From positions 22,627,515 through 22,691,514 of the forward strand of contig NW_022881603.1 of the NCBI RefSeq assembly GCF_003369915.1: a DNA stretch of 64,000 nt, read 5' to 3'. This DNA is from Drosophila miranda. Its lineage: Eukaryota > Arthropoda > Insecta > Diptera > Drosophilidae. The translations under genes were made by a program, and so were the position numbers. A model generated the notes under the pieces. It saw only the letters and a program-made list of their open reading frames with translations, ran no database searches and had not been told where the DNA came from. Shown here in pieces: positions 33,751 to 45,589 of the stretch (positions are counted from its first letter, which is position 1; every line of letters begins with the position of its first letter).

Positions 33751-34268
33751 CTGAGAAATTGTCAAATAAGTCTGTTTAATGCCAATCACTCAACTAGATA
33801 CACTTTATAAAGTAGCATTCAGGATCGAGAGGCAACTCAATTTGCAACCGACTGTCAGCTTACTTTACACCTTCCGCGTACTCGGTTTTTAGTGGGACTA
33901 ATCGCAGTCTGAAGTGAGAACCGCGTTATGGAGAGTAAATCAGAGCACTTGACAAACACGATATCGATAACGAAGCCAGAAATCATGCCCACAGCGAGAT
34001 AGGGAGTACAAGTGATAGGAATTTCATGGTTCTTAATGAATGGGAGGGTACCACGATTTTAATCCGGATGCGGAGATCTACACCGTACCGATAGCGATCG
34101 AAAAGGAAAGGCCCCCCATTTACGAAGCATCAAATACTCTGCCAGACCTCTGGTCGCAGTCATGCGCTTAATCAAGAGACAGTTTGAGCTCTGGAGAGCC
34201 CCGGGGCTTACGTGTAATCTTATCGCTGACCATGTCAATTATCTTGACCGTGTTTACCCCTTGGACCT
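33751..34268. other. Region upstream of transporter E, conserved in copy 2
   Basis: Mostly unassigned. The minus-strand reading GVNTVKIIDMVSDKIT before CGTAAGCC (about 34212-34268) looks like the end of an exon, but no family is recognised. Copy 1 lost ~270 bases here near 33813 that copy 2 keeps (about 53366-53638). Confidence 0.4.
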
Positions 34269-36496
34269 TGTAGTGCGCTTGTTGTAAAAATTGTTTGCAT
34301 CAACGTCTTAATTTTCCCTAAAATTATGCTACCCGAATTGGCTAAGCCTTCTTTTGGGTTAAAGAAATCTAAGCTTTTAACACGCCATCTATTGGGTGCG
34401 CTTCGTCACCGTGGGCTGCCCATATTATTTCTTTTGGCTGACGTTTTAATCGGCCTCTTCCTCCCACTGTCATTTTGACAAATCCAAAAGAAAAAGGGAA
34501 GAAAGATTGGAGGAGGCCTTGATTTCCGGGAGAAGCAGCTCTCTCTCTCCTCGTGGTATCCGAACAGTACGGACGTACTTATCCAGCTCTAAAAAAAAAA
34601 AAATTTTAATAAAAGTTACAAATCAAATAAAAGTTCTCGGGAGATCAGCACGATCCGCCGGCCTTTCGACAGCAAGACCCCATCCACCCAGAAGAGAAAC
34701 CAATCCCCGATCCACTGTGCAGAGGATGGTGCGAATTTTCCGACGATCGCCCCAAAGCGGGCCACCGTAGAGTTGGGAAGCTCGACATAAAGACCCAACG
34801 CCATCCACCACAGCGAGCCCTTCAGCAGTTCCCGAGCTTCAGCGCCGACAGAGGGCGGCCCCTCAGCCGTTTCCGAGCTTTAGCGCCGGCCGCAGCAAGC
34901 TCTTCGCCGCCCCAACGCGAGCCGTCGCGACCGAGAGTGGGCCATCCAGCCACCGGGCCAAGAGCCCTAAACAAAAAGTGTCAAGTGATCTTCCTTGCTA
35001 ATGACAAGGAATAACCAGACTCGTCCAAGGAAAAAGAGACCCTGACCCGAATTTTTTTTGCCACCGTGCTTCGCCCTAACCTAAAAGTCAGATCATGACA
35101 TGTGCAGGTTAAATGTATTAAATAAACCCCAACGGAACGGGCAGAACTCGTATGAACCTCTTTGTGGCCCATTGTGCATTTACTCCCAAAGAACATATGT
35201 GCGCTTCTTAGGCCGTTGACCCCTTTGTGCCCGTGAAACGAAACCAGCTGCTTGGAGTTTTTCCGTGCGCCCACACCTTGGTCTATGTATCAAGACCTAC
35301 CCCAACGAACCTGAATAAACGAATAAATATTGAATAAAGAATAATATATAGAAGTTAAATATGGAATAATTTGATTTATGAACTATATATGCCCAAAAAA
35401 AGTCCCTAAACAAAAAGGAAAAGAAAATAAGATCAAGATAATCTGGTGTTAGCCGTGGTCATGCGTGTCCATGTGTGTGTGCTCTCTCTCTAAAATTTAC
35501 AGGTATTCCCCTCGCCGAAAGATCTTTTGAACGTGGCCGGAACATGAAAGTACGTAAGTGAACGAACTCCCAGTTATCGTTTATAAACTTTTAACATAAA
35601 GAGACAAAAAAACCATACATGAGCCCGGTCGGCCGTATTCTTAGATTTTTCCCTAAATTATGTTGGAGCTTTTTTTGTTGTAAAGTGGCCTTAATCCCAC
35701 GAAAAGCTCAAGAGCTTTGGAAGCTTTAAGCTTTAGCGCAGATCAGCGGCAGCAGGTGTTTCACACCTATGCTACTGTGATTAGTTACACTTACTTTTTG
35801 CATTAATACGAAAATAACGAAAATGAAGAAATCTTAAATTACAAAAGTTCCTAGTTAAATATTCATGAAATTATTCCCAGTACCCTATCATCTGTTTTTG
35901 AGATCATACATATTATTAATATTATTTAAAATTATTATTCCTATATTTTTATTTCTCTTATTGCCCTAGCTTATACTCTACCCTTAAATATATATAATTT
36001 TCTTTCTACCCATGTATTTAGCTTTAGGCCCTATCGTTAAAAATAAATATTGTTAATGATTTGGAAATGATTTGTTAGAAGATTTTTGTTTAGGAGCCAT
36101 GCAGGGATCGATGAGGGAGAGTGGAGTATGACCCCAGGCGAGAAAAGGTATCATCCATAAGCCATATTTTCTCCGGAATTAGGATGATCAAGGTTGGGAG
36201 GGCCATGGCTGTTGCACCCAACACCAGCACAGCTACCCGTCGGTTCGGATATGCATGGCGGAGGCCAACTTCCCTTTCCCCTTAATTGCTTTGTCCCTTC
36301 TAATTCCCCCAGCGAACAAAAATAATAAGATAATGCATCGACGCGAGCACGTAAAGGAAAGGACCAGTATAGGAACCCCCCCATACTACCGACCATACAG
36401 CCGGAGACAGCGGGTGCACCAGTCCTGCCCGATACACCCCCGACCAGCTCGAGTGGCACCGCCACACACAACAATCGTTGTATGTGATATGCTACA
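34269..36496. mobile_element. 2.2-kb insertion flanked by ACCT, LTR-type ends (unidentified)
   Basis: Present only in copy 1. It starts TGTAGTGCGC and ends TATGCTACA, so the outermost bases are TG...CA and TGTAG/CTACA are inverted. ACCT lies at both ends (34265-34268, 36497-36500). Copy 2 has the empty site GGACCTATCGG with one ACCT (54036-54039). A 4-base duplication with TG...CA ends suits a Ty3/gypsy-type insertion. No gag or pol frame is visible, so it may be a long solo LTR or a non-autonomous derivative. A DNA transposon cannot be excluded. Confidence 0.8.
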
Positions 36497-36740
36497 ACCT
36501 ATCGGATCTGTGCACACCCAACACATGCTTCACACGATCCAACCTCCAAAATATAGCGTCCCTCGGGGCACGAGCCGATAGCGAAGCGCTTTAATCAATC
36601 AAGGCGCCATGCTCCAGCTTGAGTGGGGTTTCTGAAACCATTTCAGGTGTTCGATACGAGTATATTTCTTTTATTGCACTATAACGCTAACATTATTCTA
36701 TACATATTGCTTGACTCGAGTTACAACCAGAGAACGATCT

Positions 36741-38061
36741 TTAGCGACTCTCCTCCTCCTCTTCCTGAAGTCGCAGTATGTCCGCTTTGTTGATGAAATA
36801 ATAACTTGGCTGCCGGCCCTTCAGGTCTTTAGCGGTGCGCTTGCCCCGTTCTGAATCAGTATCCGACTGACGCTCTCCAGTGAGTTGGTGCCCATGGCAT
36901 AGTGCAGAACAGTGCGTTCCAGCTGGTGGTTAAAACAAGTAGAATCATTGAATAAACCTTAAAGTAAGACGCACTTACATTATCTGTGATCTTCAGTGCC
37001 TCGGGACAGAGTTTCACCAAGTGCTGAACCATTTCCTCGGACTCCTTCAGCACTGCTATGTGCAGGGCGGTTCGACCTGCGAATCAAAAGAATCGAATCA
37101 AAAATGGTTCTTGTATTGTGGGAAACGTTGGTGGTACCGTAGTAGTTCTTGGTTTTAATCAACCACTTGGCATTGGAGACGGCGGTTAGCTCCCTCACTC
37201 TCTCCATATTGTTCTCCCTGATCATTTGGTGCAGCTCCTCGCGGGTCTCCTCCAGCCCACGCAGTTTTTCCAAGAACTTGCCCAGGGCTTCGTGCTGTCG
37301 GGTGGCAACCACATCCCCAATGACTGACCGCTCTCATCCTCAATGTCCAGGATGTGATCGTAGCCCTGCAATGCCAGTTGATCAAAGGGTTCCACTTGTC
37401 CTGAAAAAAGAGTTGAAAAGATGTATTCTGATCTCAATGCAATGGTTTGGCGACCGATCCTACGATGGCGCCTGGGCCAGGATATAGCGATCGATCTCTG
37501 CCGCATTGTTGGGCTGATTGGCCTGAAAGGAGACATCGCGAGCGGTGCGATATAGCTCATCCCGGTAGCTGATATCGATGCCAGACTCCTCGATGAGGGT
37601 GTACAGTGCGCCGCGGCGATGCAACATGCTCTGCCCATGCTCGTCCGGTTCCTCCATATGCTGGACGGTCAGAATATCCTCCTCTTCGGCCAGCGATCGG
37701 TCATCTAGCTCGATGAGATCTGCATTGCCGATGCCATTGCGACCGCCAACCGGCAACGGATTAGATTTGACCATGGCATTGGAGGTGGAAGTGCCCGTGT
37801 GGACTTCCACTTCGGTGATGGGCTTCCGTTCACCCATGAAGTGCTGCAGATAGCCGGTGAGATAGGCCACGGGATCCTTGGGCCGTTTGTTAGCGATCTC
37901 GGTGAGAGCCCTGATCAGGTGATCGGCCAGAGCTTAAATAATGTATACATGTTATCGGTGGACTCCATTCCGTATTCCTAAATACTCACAGTCTGCCAGA
38001 TATTTTCCCTGTTCCGTCTTGAAGATGGGATTGGCCTGAAAGCTCATGGACTGCGCCTGAC
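36741..38061 (-). pseudogene. Dpy-30 plus ankyrin-repeat protein gene (copy 1), damaged
   Basis: Minus-strand exons with GT/AG borders: 37990-38061, ~37464-37932, 37138-37400, 36979-37076 and 36741-36922. KYLAD (end of the first) plus HLIRALTEIANKRPKDPVAY resembles the Dpy-30 dimerisation/docking helix pair. Later exons give ankyrin repeats (YYGRTALHIAVLKESEEMV, RTVLHYAMGTNSLESV) and an acidic end (LQEEEEESR, stop 36741-36743). Private lesions: 21 bases lost in the FACARSH segment near 37620, one-base losses near 37464 and 37321. A frameshift near 36850 is shared with copy 2. No start exon was found upstream. Dpy-30 plus ankyrin suggests a scaffold, possibly axonemal (inference). Confidence 0.75.
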
Positions 38062-38780
38062 CTGCACAGAGAACATATAGCATTAGTCATTCTCTCCATC
38101 TCAGGGATCGGGGGGTATCACACTCATGGGATAGAGTCCCAGGAAATCTATACTATACACAAAGCGAGAGGAGCAGGAGGTTTTGGGGGGTAGAGAAGGT
38201 AGGTTAGCTTAGGTTAAGGCGGTAGCCGGGAGGGGGGGGGGGGGGATAAGAGCCTCCCGCCCCCAAGCTCACTTGGACCTATAAAAGGTCCGTTGTGTTG
38301 CCGCATGGGCATGTGCCCCTTCGCGTTGCCCGAACCGTGAGAGCATACTACTGCAGGTTAAGGGCAGTCCCATCCGGTGGCTTGGATGTATTTGGACAAG
38401 GTCCCTGGTTTGATTCAAGGTAACAAACGAAGATTCTGATGCCGATGGTGGAACTCAAAGAAACATTGCAAATCATATGGAAATCGGAACAAGATCACAT
38501 TCCCGGGACGTATGTACGTAGGTGTAAACTGAAATCAGAACGTACGATTACGGAATTTGGAATATGTGCGGCGTACGAAGAAGCTCAGCGTAAGCGGAGG
38601 AGTAGGTGGATATTGATGGCAATGCTGGGCACACAAGAGTCAAGAATCGATCAAGTTAGGATCTATATAAGTATGTTTCTAAGATAACAGTAGGTACGGG
38701 TACGAGTACGAGCATGTATGTTATGTACATTGGGGGTATGGGGACCCATCCCATCACATCCCATCCTATTCGCCGGAGGC
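38062..38780. other. Intergenic region with G-run and TATA-containing palindrome
   Basis: Contains a run of 14 G (38232-38245; 10 in copy 2) and the palindrome GGACCTATAAAAGGTCC (about 38275-38291). An 82-codon plus-strand frame (38439-38687) is identical in copy 2. The motifs around GGTTAGCTTAGGTTAAGG resemble dispersed sequences seen in many Diptera (recollection). I do not call a gene. Confidence 0.5.
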
Positions 38781-40229
38781 TCAATTGCGATCCACAATGC
38801 TGTTCTTCTTGCGCTTGAAGATCTTCACCAGCATGGTGGCAATGTGCTTTGAATTTGTCAGCGACATGTCCTTCTCGAGGGACAGTATATTGGTTACGGC
38901 GGTGCAATAGTCCTGGAACAGCACATACTCCACAATGCCCATGCTCTGCATATTGATGAGCCGCACCGTGAGCTTGGACAGGCGGTTCGTCACCATGCTG
39001 AGCCCTCGCACGTCGCACAGGTGCCTTAGGTTGTCCATCTCCTTCATCAGATTGGGCAGCTTCACGATCGTCGTCATTTTGAGGCCTGTGCCCAGGAAGG
39101 CTGGCCTAGATTGCAAATATCCGAGCAGATAGCTCTCCTTAAAGTGCAGCTGCGTCTCCAGATAGGTCACGGCTCGTCCCACCCGCGTATAGGCCGCTCC
39201 CATATCGCCCGGATCCTTGCTGCTCGTCGTCGAGATCACGCGCAAATGCTCCTGGCAGTTCAGCCACACGGCCGGAATTAACAAAGACGCCCCGGCCATA
39301 GGGCCAGAGGCACCATTAAATGCTGTCGACTCGGCTGCCTGCACCAGGTCTTTGGTGTCCAGCAGGGATGTCATCAGACCCAAACTGCTGAGCATTAGGG
39401 TCACCTCCGAATCGGGCTCGAGCAGCTCCGTGAGGGTATAGTAATTGCCGGACTCCGTCTCCCCAATGGCATCCGCAAAGCTGGTCGTGAATATCTTGCC
39501 CATCATGAGGCGCTCGGCCTGCTCCAATTGGCCAATGGTCAGGTTCAGGGGAAGCTCCAGCTGGTCGAGATTGCGCAAGGCCTCCACAATGCAACGCGTG
39601 ACCAGAATTGACTGATCGTCGTAGACGAAGGCGGCCATATTCAGTCGACCGCCGTTCCCCATGGAAGAGTAGGCGAGAGACTGTGGTCGAGTCGCGTCTG
39701 GCGGCGCTTGATCTTTTCGTAAACGGCACGCTTGAGGAAGCGGCTCAGGAAGCTGGTCACCGACAACTTCAGCGATGAGGCGCTCAGTGGCTTCCGGTGC
39801 GACAGGGCCGAGGCCGTGCTGGCGCTCAAAAGCTTTCCCGATTCCGCTATCACGTTGTAACAGCGCTCCAGAGTGCGTGAGATCTCACCATCCTGCAGCT
39901 CTCGCCGGGCACTGTGCAGATCGTCGGGAACTGCGGCATTGGGTGTAATTTTTGGATTTGATGATTATCATTTTACACAGCACACACACACACAGCGGGA
40001 TGATGAACACCAAAGCATGTACAGAGACACAGATACTGATACACGGAAACGAGCACGAATGAGGGAGCTTGCCAAATGGGTGCTGAAGAAAAGGCGACGG
40101 TGCTTCAAGTGCTTTCTGTGGATAAATAAACCCCGAATGTATGGTGTTTATGTGTGATATGTGTTACATACCAAATAAATCATCAATATTGCCAATGATT
40201 TCATTGAAAAAATCACGGTTTCCCTCCAT
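38781..40229 (-). pseudogene. Phosphagen (arginine/creatine) kinase-like protein gene (copy 1), deleted in the N-domain
   Basis: Exon 1 (40172-40229) reads MEGNRDFFNEIIGNIDDLF. Exon 2 (38781-39930) reads VPDDLHSARRELQDGEIS and on to a TGA after IVDRN. The N-domain (SFLSRFLKRAVYEKIKRRQ) and C-domain (GYLQSRPAFLGTGLKMTT, VKLPNLMKEMDNLRHLC) follow the ATP:guanido phosphotransferase layout. The signature CP(S/T)N-L-G-T is changed to RPAFLGT, so the catalytic cysteine is absent and phosphotransfer is unlikely. Copy 1 lost ~190 bases of the N-domain near 39690, with a frameshift; copy 2 keeps them. Coding sequence may extend further 5' (40240-40420). No gene symbol is given; Drosophila CG30274 is a candidate by recollection only. 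Confidence 0.78.
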
Positions 40230-40561
40230 TATGAGAACGATTACTTTGATTGCAGCGCAACTGAGAATCAGGTACGACTACGCGGACGAGTGTTTGACTG
40301 ACAATTGAGCGAAGGACAACGTGTGCTGCACGGTGCGACTGAAAATCGATGACTGAATGCTCGGCCAGGGCACGGGCCAAGTCCATGGCACTCTGGAGGT
40401 ACAGTACACACCCTCTTTTCATATATTTGACATGGCAAGCAAACGTATTTAATTATTTTGGTTTACTTTACTTGGTGGGTGTCTCTGCCCCTTTGTGTTT
40501 TTGTGGGGGTACTCGTAATTCAAATGAAACCGAACGAAAAGCCGCACAAAAGCAAAGAAAA

Positions 40562-41693
40562 CGAGGGGGAACGTTGTGAGTTGCAGCGGACACCGCAACT
40601 CTACAGTTATACCCGATACTAAGTCAGTAGGAGAGAGAGCCACCCCGGCAGACGCCGCTAATTTGAACGACACGACAAAGAGTGCGTGCGAGAGAGACAG
40701 AAAATCAGTCTGATCGTGACGTCGGGGGCTGCGTAGCCAGTGCCAATTGATTTGTTCCTTTTGGGTATAAAAATGATCCGATCTGATCCAGATTTAGCAG
40801 TCTGATAGATATGGTCATTATCTATGATTCTGCGTTTTTAGTTTTCTCGAATCTGCAATATTGTGGATGCAACAGATTTTCGTTCTTTGTAGGAGCGGAA
40901 TGGGGTGGGGCGAAATTCTGAGATAAACGTTTTATAGTGAGATCTAACAGAAGTGCGGATACCAAATTTGGTTACTCTAGCCTTAATAGTCTCTGAGATT
41001 TGTGGATGCCCCAGATTTTCATCCTTTGCGGGGGTGGAAGGGGGTGTGGCGAAATTTGGACACGAAACGGTCAAGGTCCGATATCACAGGAGTGTGGATA
41101 CCAAATTTGGTTGCTCTGGCTCTTATAGGTTCTGAGATCCTTGAACTCATATTTTGCAATTGGCAAAGCCGACCATGAGACCTGTGTGTTAGAGAGAGAA
41201 AGAATGAAATTGTTTTCTTGATTCTGGCTATAATAATTATACGATCTGGTTGAGATTTTACACTCTAGAACATATGGTCATCCTCTACGATTCTGCTTTT
41301 TTGGCTTTATCGTATCTTTAAAAATGTGGATGCCACAGATTTCCGTTCTTTGTGGGGGCCGAAGTAGGCGGGGCGAAGTTTTGAAATATTTTTGTAGCAG
41401 TGAGATATCACAGAAGTCTGGATACAAAACATCGTTGCTCTAGCTCTTATAGTCTTTGAGCACTAGGCGCTGAAGGGGACGGACAGACGGACAGACGGAC
41501 GGACGGACAGACGGACGGACGGACGGACGGACAGACGGACAGACAGACATGGCTCAATCGACTCGGCTATTGATGCTGATCAAGAATATATATACTTTAT
41601 GGGGTCGGAAACGATTCCTTCTGGACGTTACACACATCCACTTTTACCACAAATCTAATATACCCCAATACTCATTTTGAGTATCGGGTATAA
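40562..41693 (+). mobile_element. DINE-1-like element, copy g (shared by both duplicates)
   Basis: Full element. The same insertion at the same site is copy j at 58223-59385, so it predates the duplication. It lies between the kinase-like gene and the ankyrin gene. Confidence 0.9.
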
Positions 41694-41838
41694 AAATGAG
41701 TAAGCTTTCCCGATACTATTTCGAGTGGAGTGGTTTGTGCTATATCATGGTATGACTCTTGTGACTGGTCTTGAGCTGGAACAGCTGCAGGTGGACACAC
41801 AGGTCAGGTCAGGTGCTGTGCCAGCCCTCTTGTCCTAC

Positions 41839-43381
41839 CTTGATCGTTGAGCAACTGATTCTCGAGCTCCTCGGCCCCAAAGAGATCGAGCAGCTCGGTG
41901 TAGTTGAGAATATCCTTCGCCTTCTCCTTGTCCAAATAGAGCTCGGCCGTGTGGCCCAGCTGTGTGCAACGTTGTGGTTGTAATTGCATTTTAAATATTA
42001 ATAAATTCAGTTTGGGTTTATCATAAATTTATGGCATATTGATGCGGCACACAGACACAGACATGGTGATATGAAAATGGGAGTACCCAGCACCTTGGCC
42101 CACTTTGAATTGGATTTCGAACATTTGAAATTTGCCGATGAGGCGCCCCCAACAGTTGCTTTCGTTCCCAGTTCTATTACTATTTCAAGAATGTATTTCT
42201 AATCTGGCTGTCAGGAATTCTCCCTCCAAATAGGGATAATTGATAAATTGCCACCGAAAAAGTGGTTATTCTGTATTTCCCCCCGCTTTCCCTTCACTCA
42301 CCATGTCCAGTGCCTTGGAATTGCCGCCCAGCTGGGATAACATGTTGTAGAAATGGCCATTGTCCTTTATCGTGGCTGCATTATCCGTAATTGTCATAGT
42401 CTCCGGAAAGCGCGAAGCCAAATACCGAACGATGTCTGCACACAAAAAAAGTCAAGCGAAAAAGCCAATCGAAATAGGGAATTTAAGTGGAAGGAGAGTA
42501 TACCCAACACCCACCCGTATGTCCAAAGAGCACGGCCACGTGCAGGGCCGTGGAGCCATTGGGGGATATGTCGTCCTTTGCAATGGCTAACTTCCGGCGA
42601 TCCAGGGCCTGCTGCAGCGCCAGCAAGCTGCCGTCACGTGCCGCATCGTGCACGCGATGGATTTTCTCCTGTCAGAGTAGCATATGAACCGTGCCTTAAT
42701 TAGTGGCTACTCCTTCCGACCATCCCCCTACTACCTTCCGCTTACCATGTAGCTGGGCACGTTGTTGAGAAAGGCTTGTATTTCCGCCTCCTTGGACTTG
42801 GGATTCAACAGACTAGCGCCCTCGCCATTCAGCACGATCTCGGCCAGCTGCTCAAGGTCCCCCGATTCGATGATCTGCTTCATGCGTGCCTCCTGCGAAG
42901 GGAGAGGCAAAACCAGTCAATTAGAGATTGCTAGACAGACATTCATTCAGTGCGTAATCGAAAGCGTAATTGTTCGGTGTGACAGAATAGAAAAGATGAC
43001 AGAAATGGTTAGCAAATAAAAGATGAAACCCAAATGACAAGCCTGGTGAGACAGCAACAGAGAGAGAGCAACAGAGATTGAAAGATAGGAAAGGATAGCA
43101 TCGTATACTTCATCAATTGCAGTTTGAGACTGAACTGTATAATCCTCGGGTGCGCCCTGCACAAAGCCCTCGATGGCCATGGCCGATGTCAGGGATTCGC
43201 CGCAATCCTTATCAGGTCCCGTTTCCGGTTCAGTTGGTTGTTCTCCTCCTATCGACTGCGACTCCTCCAGGGGCTGGATGTCCTTTGTAACTGGCGCTAT
43301 CACATCCTCTACAAAGGGTTTTTTGAGTTTTACTTGGCGAACTGTCGTTTGTCGATTATCGCTAAAAAGTGCAGGTAACAT
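41839..43381 (-). pseudogene. Ankyrin-repeat protein gene (copy 1), partial
   Basis: Minus-strand exons: 43109-43381 (ATG start, MLPALFSDNRQTTVRQVK, acidic), 42746-42892 (MKQIIESGDLEQLAEIVLNG), 42515-42668 (IHRVHDAARDGSLLALQQAL; STALHVAVLFGHT), 42302-42435 (VRYLASRFPETMTITDN ... NGHFYNMLSQLGG) and 41839-41959 (LYLDKEKAKDILNYTELLDL). The third and fourth form ankyrin repeats. Copy 1 lost 24 bases in frame near 42383, removing DGRTLLHY, the core of one repeat. A GTAGGA donor at 41838 implies further exons, but DINE g lies next. It may originally have been continuous with the kinase-like gene. Confidence 0.75.
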
Positions 43382-44708
43382 GACAACACTCGCAAACAGG
43401 ACACAAACAGGTGGAAAGGGACTACGTTTTTACAAGGACTAGGTGCCACTACAGAATGACAATGCCAGCGCTGTTGACCCATTAAATAATTGAGATAGTA
43501 AATACATATGTATATCCATAGGTAAATAGAAATCTACGGCACGTATACGTAATGTTACGCATACGCCCTGTTTTCGAAACAAATTGCACCTACACTTTCA
43601 TTACTTTTATTGAAATGCAGCACCTCCTACCATTTCCATGCCTTCTAACCCCTAACCTCTAGGGAAAACTTGATTATCCTTAACAAATCGTTCGTGGGGG
43701 ACTGCAGAAAATCGTTGCAACGTTGCACCAACTGGAATGTGTATATACAGCAATTTGATATATCCAATATGTAGATATACATATATCATATATCATCTAT
43801 CTAATGCCTGCAACTGCAAATGTTTTGACGTTTGCATGTTCCTTTGCCATTTGGACTCTGGCCTGGCTGCCGCTCTGACAGTTGAGGAGCTCTGGCTCTG
43901 AGGCTGGTGCGCGGCTATCGTCTTTCCGTCTCCACATGTCAGTGAAAGCGCTATGGGAGTGAGTGCATTATTATAAAGTCTATCTGTGGGTAAACAGCTG
44001 CTGATTTTCGCCAATCGATAGTGCCGCAAATCGGGGGCAGGGCAGACACTGGCATTGATTTGATCTAAGGAACTCGAATGAATACGAGTATACGAATGGA
44101 TGGTACACAAAACGAACTGAAACTGAAACTTTAATGAAAATCGAAACTGAAAGGGAAACGGAAACGGAAACACAATACATGGGAATTGGCGGCTTTTTTC
44201 TCTTTTTGGAGTGGGAGGTGGGGTGCAATGGAAACGATAACGAAAAGACACAAGTTGCAGGTTTTGCATTCCATTTTTAATTGGTTACTGTAATCGTTGA
44301 TGGTTTAATATTAATTTTTTTACTTCCAGTTGCTTTTAAAAAATATATAGGTATATATATAAAGAGTCTATGTATATCTGCATAAAGAAGTAAAAAGTCT
44401 GGTTATATAATTATATAAGCTGATTGCTACTGTTATTCTTTCTTAGATTGCGGCTGCAGTTGTTGCTGTTGCTGTTGCTGTGGCTGTGGCTCTTGCTGTT
44501 GCTTCTGCTGTTATTTTTGGTGTGGAAAACAATTAGAATGAATGGAATTTGGGTGACTGCTGCATTTAATTGATTGATTGGTTGTTAGATAGTTAGTCTG
44601 CTTTCATTTTACAGTTCACAGTTGAGTTTGAAGATTTGGAAAAAGTAGTTTGAGCGGTTGAACGGCACACACAATACAAACTACAAAGAAACGTTGCACG
44701 TTGGACAC
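43382..44708. other. Intergenic region with CTG/GTT triplet repeat
   Basis: No gene recognised. A TGTTGCTG-type imperfect triplet array lies at 44453-44515. A GAAACTGAAACG-type tract is at about 44115-44170. Copy 2 lacks about 430 bases of this (both repeats) between 62900 and 62908. Confidence 0.6.
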
Positions 44709-45589
44709 CTAGAGCACGCCAAAGTGTACCTCATCATCGTCATCGTTCTCATCATTCTCTACATTATCCTGATCCTGTATCTCCTTCTCCTCAGCCACTG
44801 GTTCCACTGGCTCCTCCAAATTGGTGATCTTTTCCTCTTCAACTGCCGCCTCTGGCACATCCTGTTCTGCTTCCATCTCTGGCTCCGCCTCTTCAGTCTT
44901 TTCGTTAACTTCTGGCTCACTCTCTGTGGCAGGCTGCTCCTCCTCCTTCTGTTCCACATCATTACTCTCTGCGACATTTTCTTCGTGGTTTTCCAGCTTA
45001 TCATTCAATTCCTCGCTTGCAGCAGACTCCTGTTCCTTCGGTTCCTCATGTTTTTCTTGATCCTCCTCTTTACCCTGGCCATCTTCTTCTTCTTTACCGC
45101 CGCTTATAGCTCTTGCAATATTCTGTAAAAGTAAACAATTGTCGACTGATTGCTTTCCGAGTGATTCAAAGGATTGTTTTACTACGATCTCAGCCTTCGA
45201 TTCATTGTATGTACAGCAGAGAAGTACTTAAGAGGTCTAAACAAAAAGCGCATAGATATAAAGTGGTGATGGGGAAAGCGAGAGCCGACAATGGCTTACT
45301 TTCACAGAGCCCCCGCCCCGCCTGTGCCGCCAAAGCAAATCCGAGTGCAACACAGAGAAAGCTTTTGGAGGAGTGCAAGCAAAAACCAACGAAAGCAAAC
45401 GAAAGACGCAATCCACAAGCAAAAAAGGCAACACTTACCTCCGCCTCACTGTCTTCGGTGTCGCCTTCGATATCGCCATTAATGTGGCCATTGTTGAATG
45501 TGGCTGGCGTTTCCGGTCTGCGCTGCGGCGATATTTCCGGCGGAACCGGTGCCGGATCTACATCCGCATCCAAATCCGCTTTGGACAAA

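Larger units (their letters stand above)
31790..45589 (+). repeat. Tandem duplication, copy 1
   Basis: Nearly identical to 51330-63968 in the same order and orientation. The spacing of matching points falls from ~19.5 kb at the left to ~18.4 kb at the right, because of private insertions and deletions. Its right edge falls inside an acidic-protein exon, where a gypsy pol fragment replaces the sequence that copy 2 retains. Confidence 0.93.

Noticed and set aside
43793-44269. 158-codon minus-strand frame between ankyrin genes
   Set aside because: Low-complexity F/S/Q translation of a GAAACTGAAACG tract, deleted in copy 2, with no splice context.
44658-45128. Long plus-strand frame rich in Leu/Ile/Phe that looks like a membrane protein
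   Set aside because: It is the antisense of the Glu-rich tail exon; GAG/GAA codons read backwards give Leu/Phe/Ser. Intron borders support the minus strand.
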